Assembly: GCF_025370935.1 (NCBI RefSeq)
Contig: NC_133481.1
Location: forward strand, 20,004,868 to 20,068,867
Source: Choristoneura fumiferana
Taxonomy: Eukaryota > Arthropoda > Insecta > Lepidoptera > Tortricidae
Reading direction: 5' to 3'
DNA: 64,000 nucleotides
A program made the position numbers and the translations under genes. The number at the start of each line of letters is the position of its first letter. Positions within the stretch are counted from its first letter, which is position 1. The notes under the pieces are model-generated. The model saw nothing but the letters and a program-made list of their open reading frames with translations. It had not been told where the DNA came from and did no database searches. Positions 1 to 9,396 of this stretch are shown here, in pieces.

Positions 1-57
1 AAAAAAACCTGAACCAATCTTTTTAATACAAAATTCTATCTGTTACTGCGAATGAGC

Positions 58-3000
58 TCAAACTGATGTAAACTGCCAACGAGACAGCCGATTAGTGTTA
101 ATTTCACGCAGATCAGGACTTGGTATAGTGACAGGTGCTTCTCCGATGAGGAAATGCCCGGGAGTCAACGCTTCAACGACCTCTGTCTGTGATGTGTCAA
201 GGGGAATTAACGGCCGAGAGTTTAGGCACGCCTCAATTTCACACAGTGTGGTGCTCATCTCTTCAAAGGTAAGACTGGAATTAAGTATTCTTTTTAAGTG
301 AAACTTAATCGACTTAACGCCAGCCTCCCACAAACCCCCAAAATTTGGGCTATACGGAGGTATGAAATGCCATTGAGTGCCTTCTTCTGCCAGCGTATTG
401 GCCAAGTGCCCCGGAAGTTGTAGATTTGCTTCGTGCCAGGCTGCCGCCAGTTCTTTATTCGCACCAACAAAGTTGCGTCCTTGGTCGCTCCACAAATGAG
501 TGCACCTCCCACGACGGGCAATAAATCGGTGGAATGCTCCTATAAATGATTCTGAGCTCATGTCGCCCACCAGTTCGAGATGGATGCATTTTACCGCCAT
601 GCATATAAAAATGGCTATATAAGCCTTGTTGCATTTAGCTCCTCTTCCCCGAGACATAAGGACCTGTAATGGACCGGCAAAATCAACGCCGCTATGCAAG
701 AACGGCCTAGCTTCAGTTGTTCTCACCTTTGGTAAGTCTCCCATTATTTGCGCCCTTGATTTAGCGGTATGCCTAGCACATACAATACACTTATGGATAT
801 GGGCCTTTACTGCGGTTTTAACTCTCATAATCCAGAATTTAGATCGTAAAAAAGTAAGCATTAGCGAACTACCTCCATGCAGTGTCTTCTTATGTGAATC
901 TGCTATGATTAAAGGTGTTAAGGTGTTCCGGCTGCCAATAATGATGGGGTGTTTTCTTTCTTCCAATAGGTCAGAATGTCTCAATCTGCCGCCCACCCTC
1001 AGAATGTCTTTTTCGTCGAGGTAAGGACTCAATGACTTTAGCTCACTATTGTTTTGGACATACCCCTTGCCTTTTAAGTGATCTATTTCTGTGCCATATT
1101 CTTGTCGTTGCACAACCTTCACACATCTTAACAAGGCATCCTCTAGCTCCCATGTTGTAAATTCTTTATTAACATTTTCAGGATTTTTTTTGCTGTTGAT
1201 GAATCTCAGGCTGTAGACAACACTCTTTAATAGCTCTGGTAATGTATCAAACATCGTAAAATTTATCTCCCTCTCTTTATTTTCTATGTTTAAATTTACT
1301 CGTATTGTTTGCTTTCGTTCTAATTCTGTGTTTTTTCTTTCAGGTCTCTTATATGGAATTGCGTCAGTCTTCATCCATTTTGGGCCCTCCCACCATGGTA
1401 AATGATGGAGCAGACTTGATATGCTTGTGCCTCTGCTTGCTAGGTCTGCTGGATTGTCTTCAGATGCTACATGAAACCACCTTTGATTACCAATGTTATC
1501 CAGTATCTCCACCACCCTGTTACTAACGAAGACAGTCCATCTTCCAGGATCTCCAAATAGCCACGACAAAACCACCAACGAATCCGTCCAGGCGAACACT
1601 TGCGTCGTAGGTATTCTCATTGCCTCTGCGATTTGTTTTAGGAGCCTGGACAGAAGTACAGCACCACAGAGTTCCAGTCGAGGAAGTGATACTGGTTTTA
1701 CTGGCGCAACGCGGGTTTTGGCTGCAATAAGACCAGTCTTTATTTCTCCTTCTTCAGTTTTTACTCTCAGATATGCCACGGCTCCATACGCCTTAGAAGA
1801 AGCATCACAAAATCCATGGACCGTGACACCTTGCATATTTTGATCTGTTGTATGTAACCATCTATCTATCTTCACTTCCGAGAGAGCACGAAAGCTTCCA
1901 TGTAAGTTCAACCAGTGCAGCTTTGTTTCCAAATCGACTTCATCGTCCCAAGCGATTCCTTGTAACCACAAGGCCTGCATTAGAATCTTTGCAGGTAGAA
2001 TTGCGGGGGACAACCAGCCCAGCGGATCAAAAAGACTTTGAGTCTGCGCCAAAATATTTCGTTTTGTTACCTTTTCTGGGACTGCTGGTAAATTAAGGGT
2101 ATACTGAAACATGTCTTTGCCCACGTTCCAGGATAACCCCAGCGCTTGAACTGTGCCGTCTAAGTTGATCTCCATGCGCACTCGTGAACTACGTTGCTGC
2201 GGTTCTATCGTCTGCAAGAAACGCATGTCATTGGAAGTCCATTTCTGCAGCTTAAACCCACCTCGACCGAGTATTTCCGCTATAGCTTTGGCTGTCTCAA
2301 TAGCCTCGTCCACAGTGTCGCGTCCGGACATTAAATCGTCCATATAGAAATCTTCTTTGATAATTTTTGCTGCTTTAGGATGATATTTGCCTTCGTCTTC
2401 CGCTGTTTGATGTAGTGTCTTCACCGCTAGGTACGGAGCTGAGGCTGTGCCAAAGGTAACGCGAAGAATACGATAGTCTTTTATTTCAGCATCCGTGTTC
2501 CTTCGCCACAGTAGCCGTTGATAGTCCGCGTCCTTCTTCGTAACCAGTATCTGCCGGTACATTTTCTCTACATCGGCCACGAAACAAATTTTCTTCATTC
2601 TCCAACGCATAATTAAGCTTCTTAAATCTTCTTGCAATTGAGGTCCCACCATCAAATCGTCGTTTAAGGAGGTGTCATTCGAACCTTTAGACGAAGCATC
2701 GAAGACAACGCGGACTTTGGTGGTCTCTTTATCTTGTTTGACCACTGCGTGATGTGGTAAATACACCGAAGGGTTCGACAACTCACCCTCTGGAACTTGC
2801 TCCATATGATTCATATTGATGTAATCTTCAATGACATCAGAGTATTGTTTTTTCAAATCAGAATTTTTCTCCAAACGCCTTTCTAATTGGTGAAGTCTTT
2901 TCAAAGCGATGGTTCTCGTCCCACCCTGCGTGGCTTGCGGCTGCTCAGATTTCATCGGTAGTTTTACAATGTATCTCCCTTCATTTGATCTGGAGTGCGT

Positions 3001-5001
3001 GTTGTAATATGATTTTTCACAAAATCTCTCTTCCGCTGTAAGGGCCCGTTTCCCCGAAGCCTCTAACTCCCACATGTTTTTTAACATATTATCTAAATTT
3101 ATCTGATGATGCATCGTTATTATCTCTTCATTACCATATTCTTGTCGAACGTTTCCGAACAAGATCCAACCAAAGCTCGTATCTTGTGCACATGGCGTAC
3201 CTGGCGGACCTCGGACTATTCTCTCTTTTAAAATCTCGGCGCAAACTTCCACGCCTAGAAGCATATCTATTCTTCCGGGATGTCCAAATGTAGGATCGGC
3301 TAATTCAAGACCCTCCAGATGTGCCCAGGTGTTTGAATCTTCTTGTAAGGGTATCTTCTTGGATGGTAGGAATGCGGTCAATGGCGTGGGCATAACATAC
3401 ATCTTGACCTTAAGGTTAAAACTACTTTCACATCTTGACAGAACCTCAAGTTGTATAACGTGATTTACCAAAGTTCTAGTACCTCCAACCCCGGTAATAT
3501 TACCCTTCACTGACTTTCTCTTCACCTTAAACATTTGAGTTGCTCTCTCACTGATAAACGTCGCTTGCGACCCTTGGTCTATCAATGCACGCAGCACCGT
3601 AACGTTCCCAAACGCATCCTTTACGGGTACCAATGCCGTAGCTAATAATGCTGTGGATCTCTTAGAGGCAAAGTTACTAATTAAATTTTCCTCCAGTTGC
3701 TCCTCATCGTTCTGGTCAGATTGATCTTCTAAATTTAAGTGAGCGGAAACGTCTTCCGATTGTTCACCCTTCTTGGATACATATTTCTCGTTACTCCAAT
3801 TACTCTGATGTAACAGTGAATGATGCCTACGGTGACAAAGCTTGCATGAGGTCTTTTGTTTACAAAAAAATACCGAATGACCGGGCAAAAGGCAGTTGAA
3901 GCATAACCCTTGAGTCTTAACATATTCACTTCTTTCGACGGGACTCATTTTCACAAATTGCTTGCAGTGACATAACGCATGGACATCTTGACATAACTTG
4001 CACGATTTCTCTGTGACCGTGGTAGCATGATATGATCTCTCCTTAACAGTCTTCACTGATGGTGACGATGACGCTGCTGTAAGCTCCAAAGTATGTACTC
4101 TGTCTTCTAGAAATTTATATAGCTCGCACAGTGTTGGCATATTACCGTCGTCATGTTGCCTACTCACGTATTCTTCCCATTGTTTGTGGCACTCGGCATC
4201 CAGTCGTTGCATTGAGAGATATATGAGCAACGGATCCCAGGACTCAGTTTCAATCTTCATGCCTTTAAGTCCGTGGAGGCATTCTTTCATGTTATCTATA
4301 AATAATTTTAATTGTACGGAGGATTGTCCTTGTATTCTTTTTGTCGATAAAAGTCTTTTGAGTATCGAATTTACCACAAGACGTTGGTGACTGTATCGTT
4401 TTCTTAAGGTTTCCCAAGCGGATTGATAATTGCTCTCCAGAACTTGATAGTGCTTCAATGTCGTGCTAGCTTCGCCACATAAACAAGATTTCAGATAATG
4501 AAAGCGTTGCACATCACTTAGCGATTTGTTGTTGTGAATTAATGAAGTGAAAATATCTTCGAACGCTTGCCATTCCTCGTAACTACCTGAGAATCTTGGT
4601 AATTCTATTCGTGGTAATCTCACATCCACTTTATTTCCCACGTCAGTCGACGAAGAATTAATAGACATATTATTGAGTACGGGCGATGGTGTATTAAAAT
4701 CCAATAGATCTTGTAAAATCGTTTTTAAGTCTAAGTATTTTTCCTCACATTTGCCATAATAATCTTCCACGAAATAACGCAATGTCGCCCTTTGTTCCTT
4801 GTTTGCTATCTTTATTAGAAGCGCGTGTGAGCTTTTAAATGATTGCCAGTACTCGTCTATATATTGCATGCGCACTTTTACGTAACCAAGCGTTAATCTT
4901 TCTTTAGGGCATTTCTTAAAATTAATTTCTGCTCTTTTGATACAGTTATAAGTTTCTTCTAATTGCCCAGTAACCTCTTCGACTGTCGCCATGTTAATCA
5001 C
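58..5001 (-). CDS. BEL/Pao retrotransposon polyprotein, C-terminally truncated
   Basis: One uninterrupted 1647-codon frame. In order: a DUF1759-like gag region (about residues 128-300), CCHC and Cys/His knuckles (about 367-398), an aspartic protease with LIDQGSQ (D475), a Pao-type reverse transcriptase (about 740-960; YMDDL near 887), RNase H (FCDASS near 1065, AWTDS near 1138), an H2C2 integrase zinc domain (about 1365-1410) and an integrase core with D1440, D1506 and E1559. The order gag-PR-RT-RH-IN and the YMDDL box are BEL/Pao hallmarks. The protein stops just after LSRWQ, so the usual DUF5641-like C-terminal domain, the 3' UTR and the 3' LTR are absent; the break lies near position 75 and bases 1-57 are unrelated. 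No internal stop or frameshift, so the loss of the 3' end looks recent. The ATG at 5001 follows the putative leader and primer site. A copy without a 3' LTR should not transpose by itself. Confidence 0.93.
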   Translation of the reverse strand: MINMATVEEVTGQLEETYNCIKRAEINFKKCPKERLTLGYVKVRMQYIDEYWQSFKSSHALLIKIANKEQRATLRYFVEDYYGKCEEKYLDLKTILQDLLDFNTPSPVLNNMSINSSSTDVGNKVDVRLPRIELPRFSGSYEEWQAFEDIFTSLIHNNKSLSDVQRFHYLKSCLCGEASTTLKHYQVLESNYQSAWETLRKRYSHQRLVVNSILKRLLSTKRIQGQSSVQLKLFIDNMKECLHGLKGMKIETESWDPLLIYLSMQRLDAECHKQWEEYVSRQHDDGNMPTLCELYKFLEDRVHTLELTAASSSPSVKTVKERSYHATTVTEKSCKLCQDVHALCHCKQFVKMSPVERSEYVKTQGLCFNCLLPGHSVFFCKQKTSCKLCHRRHHSLLHQSNWSNEKYVSKKGEQSEDVSAHLNLEDQSDQNDEEQLEENLISNFASKRSTALLATALVPVKDAFGNVTVLRALIDQGSQATFISERATQMFKVKRKSVKGNITGVGGTRTLVNHVIQLEVLSRCESSFNLKVKMYVMPTPLTAFLPSKKIPLQEDSNTWAHLEGLELADPTFGHPGRIDMLLGVEVCAEILKERIVRGPPGTPCAQDTSFGWILFGNVRQEYGNEEIITMHHQINLDNMLKNMWELEASGKRALTAEERFCEKSYYNTHSRSNEGRYIVKLPMKSEQPQATQGGTRTIALKRLHQLERRLEKNSDLKKQYSDVIEDYINMNHMEQVPEGELSNPSVYLPHHAVVKQDKETTKVRVVFDASSKGSNDTSLNDDLMVGPQLQEDLRSLIMRWRMKKICFVADVEKMYRQILVTKKDADYQRLLWRRNTDAEIKDYRILRVTFGTASAPYLAVKTLHQTAEDEGKYHPKAAKIIKEDFYMDDLMSGRDTVDEAIETAKAIAEILGRGGFKLQKWTSNDMRFLQTIEPQQRSSRVRMEINLDGTVQALGLSWNVGKDMFQYTLNLPAVPEKVTKRNILAQTQSLFDPLGWLSPAILPAKILMQALWLQGIAWDDEVDLETKLHWLNLHGSFRALSEVKIDRWLHTTDQNMQGVTVHGFCDASSKAYGAVAYLRVKTEEGEIKTGLIAAKTRVAPVKPVSLPRLELCGAVLLSRLLKQIAEAMRIPTTQVFAWTDSLVVLSWLFGDPGRWTVFVSNRVVEILDNIGNQRWFHVASEDNPADLASRGTSISSLLHHLPWWEGPKWMKTDAIPYKRPERKNTELERKQTIRVNLNIENKEREINFTMFDTLPELLKSVVYSLRFINSKKNPENVNKEFTTWELEDALLRCVKVVQRQEYGTEIDHLKGKGYVQNNSELKSLSPYLDEKDILRVGGRLRHSDLLEERKHPIIIGSRNTLTPLIIADSHKKTLHGGSSLMLTFLRSKFWIMRVKTAVKAHIHKCIVCARHTAKSRAQIMGDLPKVRTTEARPFLHSGVDFAGPLQVLMSRGRGAKCNKAYIAIFICMAVKCIHLELVGDMSSESFIGAFHRFIARRGRCTHLWSDQGRNFVGANKELAAAWHEANLQLPGHLANTLAEEGTQWHFIPPYSPNFGGLWEAGVKSIKFHLKRILNSSLTFEEMSTTLCEIEACLNSRPLIPLDTSQTEVVEALTPGHFLIGEAPVTIPSPDLREINTNRLSRWQFTSV

Positions 5002-5177
5002 TTGTCTTTCACTTTATAATATCCAAACGTATCAAAGTTATTTTTAAATAAATCACTAAGCCGATTCAATAGTTAATTTATTCCACAACACTGCAATCTT
5101 GCTACCTGCGCTCGACCCTTGCCGGCCGCGGTCACTTGTTTACTTGTTAATTCTTCCACTTGATAACATTACTCATC

Positions 5178-5195
5178 CGGTTCGATTACGGACCA
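5178..5195 (-). other. Putative primer-binding site of the BEL element
   Basis: Read on the minus strand, TGGTCCGTAATCGAACCG follows a CA dinucleotide that would end the 5' LTR. It begins with TGG, the complement of a tRNA CCA end, and the TGGTCC...CGAACC pattern is common in insect BEL elements. It lies 177 bp upstream of the polyprotein start. Confidence 0.5.
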
Positions 5196-5514
5196 TGTTC
5201 CGATAGCTTTAGGGTTGATATTTGTTGGGTTTCGAAATAAAAAGGATTTCAACGTGCGATCTTTGCGACGGTTTATTTGCAACTAACATGCATACAATTA
5301 TTACATTCTTATATTAAGGTGAGCATGTGTGCGAGTTTTTACGCTTAATGCGATACAAACTATAGAAAATAAAATGCTTGTGTGTATGTATGTAGGTGCA
5401 TCTGTCTGTGTATATTGTCTCTCCGTGTAAGTGTTCATGATTGAAACATATGGCTGTTTATTAAAGTAATGCTAGGAAAGGTATCTTGTACAAAATATTG
5501 ATTAAATCTCAACA
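5196..5514 (-). repeat. Candidate 5' LTR of the BEL element
   Basis: Bounded on the minus strand by TGTTGAG at 5514 and GGAACA at 5196, immediately before the primer site. With no 3' LTR in the window the length (about 319 bp) cannot be confirmed by comparison. Its outer edge coincides with the first base of the mariner terminal repeat, so one element may have cut into the other and the outer boundary is uncertain. Confidence 0.4.
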
Positions 5515-6757
5515 GTCAGTCCCAAAGTTCTGTCACAAATGAAAATAATGATAAAAACAAAAGTACCAATCAGTTTTTAATAAATTATATACCAATTTAA
5601 AGTACATTTAATAAAAAAATAAATTTAAGTACTTAAAATTATTCAAAATGACTTCCTTTGTTTTTAATACCGGCCCATAATCGGCGCAGCCAGTCGTCTA
5701 TCGCAGCACGCACCATTTTCATGTCTATTTCAGCGACTGCTTTTCTTAAAGATGACTTCAGGCTCTCCAAATTTTTATGGGGTTTAGCACAGACCTTCCC
5801 CTCTAAGACCTGCCAAATTTTAAAGTCCAGAGGATTAAGGTTCGGACTGGAGGAAGGCCAATCTTCGTGTCTTATAAAGTTGATTTTTTGACGGCCAAAC
5901 CAGGCTTGAGTGGTCTTGGCTTTGTGTGCTGGCGCAGAATCCTGCTGGAACACAAAATTATGACCTGAAAATAGCGTGTTGGGCAGATCTTTGACATGCT
6001 TATCCAAAACCGTCTCTTGGTACACTTTCGCACTGATTTTGACCCCTTTTTCGCAAAAATGAACCTCAGTTGGCCCGTAATAAGATCAGAGAATACTCTT
6101 CAGAGCTCCTAGCGTACACTCTATCATTATGTTTATTGTACTTCTCTTCAATATCGAAAATCTTTTCGTCTGTAAAGAGGATATCACGGTGTCGATTTTT
6201 CGCGTACCGCTTTAACAACTTCCGGGATCTTTTAAACCTTATTGTTTTTAGACGGGCATTAAGTAAGTGTCCACTCTATTTTTGTATGCTCGCAGACTAA
6301 GATCTTCGTTTAAAACCTTTTTGACGGTTTTTCTACTGACACCCATCTGCAAAGCCATCAACTTCTGTTTCGGACAGGATTTCTTGCTATGCGTGCCTTG
6401 ATCGCTTTGATCACTGCTGGTGTTTGTACGGAGCGAGGCCGGCCAATTCTTTTCTTGTCCTCAACACTGGAGACTTCATTGTACCTGTCAATCGTACGGT
6501 ACACAAACCTAAGCGTTATATTTACATTTTTGAGCAACTTGAAAATGGTACTTGGCGAGTGCCCACAGCGGTGCAATGCTAAAACAGCTATTCGGTTTTC
6601 TTTCAACGTCCACTCCATCGTGAGAAATTGCAGCGAATGACTGTTTATTGTTTTAAAATAATTGACAAACATTCAAAAAGGGAATTCAATCAAATTTTCT
6701 TAAAATCATGTTTTAAATTTAAAATAATGTGCCAGTGACAGAACTTTGGGACCGACT
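5514..6757 (-). mobile_element. maT-type mariner transposon (DD37D), defective
   Basis: The ends are inverted copies of AGTCRGTCCCAAAGTTCTG: left end at 5514 on the plus strand, right end RC at 6757. Between them lies a minus-strand transposase reading frame broken in the middle. The element is about 1.24 kb, normal for mariners. A flanking TA duplication is not evident on the left, where the element abuts the BEL LTR. Confidence 0.82.
5639..6672 (-). pseudogene. maT mariner transposase, frameshifted
   Basis: Two open parts remain. The N-terminal part (6672-6358) has helix-turn-helix segments and the GRPRS box between them. The C-terminal part (6025-5639) has QQDSAPAH and SPNLNPLD. The first catalytic Asp is recognisable in the disrupted middle as FTDEK near 6170, out of frame with its neighbours. 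Between the Asp of QQDSAPAH and that of NPLD there are 37 residues, which defines the DD37D (maT) group rather than DD34D mariners. At least two frameshifts lie between 6025 and 6358, so no active enzyme is made. Confidence 0.88.
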
Positions 6758-7383
6758 ACGTATGTCTGTCTCATAATCAAAGAAATTAGACCTAAAGGCC
6801 CCATATAAGGTACATCCGTCTGTACGATCGATCTGATGAAAATCGACGAATCGTACCGTGTGTGGGGCCTTAAAAGGTCACAATGGAGAACGAAATGCAA
6901 ACCTGTGACACGTGATGACGTGACACTCACGCCACTTTGATGTGATGACTTTGACATGTTTACTTCGCAACGCCATTATATGTACTCAGTAATTTATTCC
7001 ATTTTTTATTGAAAATACTCGCTAAATCCGAATTTTCTACCTACAAGTTGTCGACTCGGAACAAACGTCAACAACTGAAGATAGTTATAGTTGAAGGTAG
7101 TTGGTGATAGTTTTGAGTTTTGATAAGATCCATTCAAGTTTTCCGGCAAGACGTTTCGTTTTACACAGTCACATGAGTCACAGTTCTTTGTAATGGATAC
7201 TTTTTTGGCGTGACGCACGCGATGTGTTGAAGGCGCGCCGTATCTAAGAGCTAGCTAGTATGAAACGGAACGTTTATTAACTACCCAAGATGGCGACTGC
7301 GGTTTGTTTGTCAGTGCCATTAGAATTTAACGAAATTCTCCATAATCCGAATTTTGCGGATATATGTTGTCGACTCGGATCGA
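6758..7383. other. Non-coding stretch with a small imperfect hairpin
   Basis: I see no credible gene. At 6795-6813 and 6853-6871 two arms (AAGGCCCCATATAAGGTAC and its imperfect inverse, 14 of 19 matching) enclose a 39-bp loop, like a tiny MITE or a structured transcript. The short frames here carry no recognisable domain. Confidence 0.4.
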
Positions 7384-8114
7384 CTAATTTTTTACGCTCT
7401 TCAATTTGATGTGCATTTCGTTCGAGTCTACCGTACCCCTGGACGAAATTATTAATATAGATAACAGTGGTTCTGCTAGCACTGCTCGGCAGTCTTTAAA
7501 TAAGAAAGCAGGAATCCCGTCCGGACCAGCTGAGTGTTTGGGCTTTAGATTCGCTAGTGCATTCTGTACATCAGATATTGTTAGACTCTGCAACTGCACG
7601 CGCCGACTGCTGGGGCCCCCCCGCCGCCGACGCGGGCGCGGCCTCCGCATCCAGACTTGCCTCCCTCGTACTATACACCGATTGGAAATAAGCAGCAAAT
7701 TCGGCAGCACTGTCTGCGTCAGATAATATTACTCCGTCTTTCCTAACTTTTTGTTTATTTACAGAACCTCTTTTAGAACTAATAAATTGCCAAAATGATT
7801 TAGGGTCCCCCTGAAATCGAACCTGCAGCCCTGTCACGGTACTGCTCATGCGCTTGTAAAATAGCAGCCTTAATAGTCGACCTACAAGCTGAAAATGCAT
7901 CATAGTCAACTTTAGATTTAGTTTTTTTATATTGCTTATGAAGCCTAGCCTTTAATTTAATTAGTCTAACAATATCCGACGTATACCACTCGGGGTAACT
8001 GTACTTTGACTTATTCCTGTTACGATTCTTTCTAGGCATACATTGATCTAAAATACCATATAAAAACTCATAAAAGAAATCTAAAACTTCATCCGGGTTC
8101 TGTATTCTATACAT
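7384..8114 (-). pseudogene. LINE (Jockey/CR1 group) ORF2 fragment, frameshifted
   Basis: Three overlapping minus-strand frames (8114-7800, 7909-7571, 7710-7384) read in sequence as the linker between endonuclease and reverse transcriptase, then the start of RT. Recognisable pieces are PEWYTSDIVRLIKLKAR, GDPKSFWQFIS and LKPKHSAGPDGIPAFLFKDC; the last is the conserved opening of non-LTR RT. Endonuclease, the catalytic RT palm and the 3' end are missing. A truncated, decayed copy. Confidence 0.75.
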
Positions 8115-9059
8115 TATTAAGATTATTATGATTATTAAGTTTAGGTAACAAATGAACTAAGTAGGTAAGTGAATCTCTCCGTTTGTCTCTCACTTCACTT
8201 TAAATACGCATGTAAGCAGGACGTGAAACACAGAACTCGCCACAATTCTCTGGTGCCGATCCTTGTACCTACAGATTCAAATTTACTTAACTTCAAAATA
8301 TCCATCAAACTAACTTACTGTGCAGTCATTGGAAACCTAATAATAAACTGGTGTAAGTTAGAATTTTTATGTGTGAACTTTTTCGTTACGTTATGTAAAA
8401 AATAAGTACGTAGCATTTTGTAAAAATGTAACGTAATCGTAACGAAAGTGTAACGTATTTTAAACAAAAAATCGTTTATCATGGTGAAATAACGACATTT
8501 TGAATATAATACATGCCACTAGCGTGGAAAAGATTACCCTATCGTATGAAAAAACAACCAGTTAAAAATAATCACTATTTACCCTTAAAATCGAACAAGC
8601 ACTTCCGACGTTTTTTCGAAAAAAAAACTCCGCGTCACTTTTGATGGCTGTTTGTCAACAAACTGATGAGATTTATTTATCTTATCGGTGTTGCCCTATT
8701 AGAGTATTAGTTGCCAGTGTACAAAAACAAATTTCTACCCAAATTGGCGTTAAAGCTAGCTTTATAAAGCGTCACCTAAGTATTCGTAACGAAAACGTGG
8801 AATTTTGGCACGTGAAAAGAAATAAATATAAAACCAGAAAATTATTTGATTTTATTGATTCCGCAATCGGTAGAACTATCATTATATATCATGAAATTTT
8901 GTTTAAACAAAATCATGATCATGAGAAATTAAATAGCATGAAAATAATAAGGTATTAAGTACTCGTGGTCTAAAAAAATAGTCAATTTTCGTTACGTTTT
9001 GAACGTATATATATATATTTATATTTATCTCATTTGCGACCTTGAGAGTTTATATCGTG
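8115..9059. other. AT-rich non-coding stretch
   Basis: No gene supported. A 105-codon plus-strand frame at 8641-8958 has no domain I recognise and no splice context, so it is not called. AACGTAACG-like motifs recur at 8380-8460. Confidence 0.4.
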
Positions 9060-9246
9060 TAATATAATAAAAAAAAACTAAACCTGTAGGTGTTATCAGT
9101 TTTTTTATCAGCCTTCCAAATTTGAAACGTCCAAATTGGTCAAAATTCGCGGCCTTACCCTCATACAAATATCTGCACCGGCCGGGATTCGAACCCGGGA
9201 CCTCAAGCTTCGTAGTCAGGTTCTCTAACCACTTAGCCATCCGGTC
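9060..9246 (-). repeat. tRNA-derived SINE
   Basis: On the minus strand the 5' head reads GACGACCGGATGGCTAAGTG (A box region), then a B box GGTTCGAATCC inside CCCGGGTTCGAATCCCGG, then a non-tRNA body and an A/T-rich tail ending around 9065. The head folds only partly as a tRNA (no convincing anticodon arm), so it is a SINE head, not a tRNA gene. The pol III A and B boxes would be its internal promoter. Confidence 0.75.
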
Positions 9247-9396
9247 GTCAAATTAACCATATATAACAGGTGTAGGTAAAGGAGAAAATAAACACGTTTG
9301 GTTTGTTTTCATTTTTATTTCGCAAATAATTAATTTACAAAAATTAGAGAACCTGTCAAGACAATTCAGGCTACCTAGCTTATCTTAAAATTGAAA

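Noticed and set aside
626..2347. Several plus-strand frames opposite the BEL polyprotein
   Set aside because: Antisense shadows of a long conserved coding frame; no domains.
8641..8958. 105-codon plus-strand frame
   Set aside because: No recognisable motif, AT-rich surroundings and no splice or promoter context.
9176..9246. Possible tRNA gene
   Set aside because: A and B boxes are good but the anticodon arm does not form and a SINE body follows.
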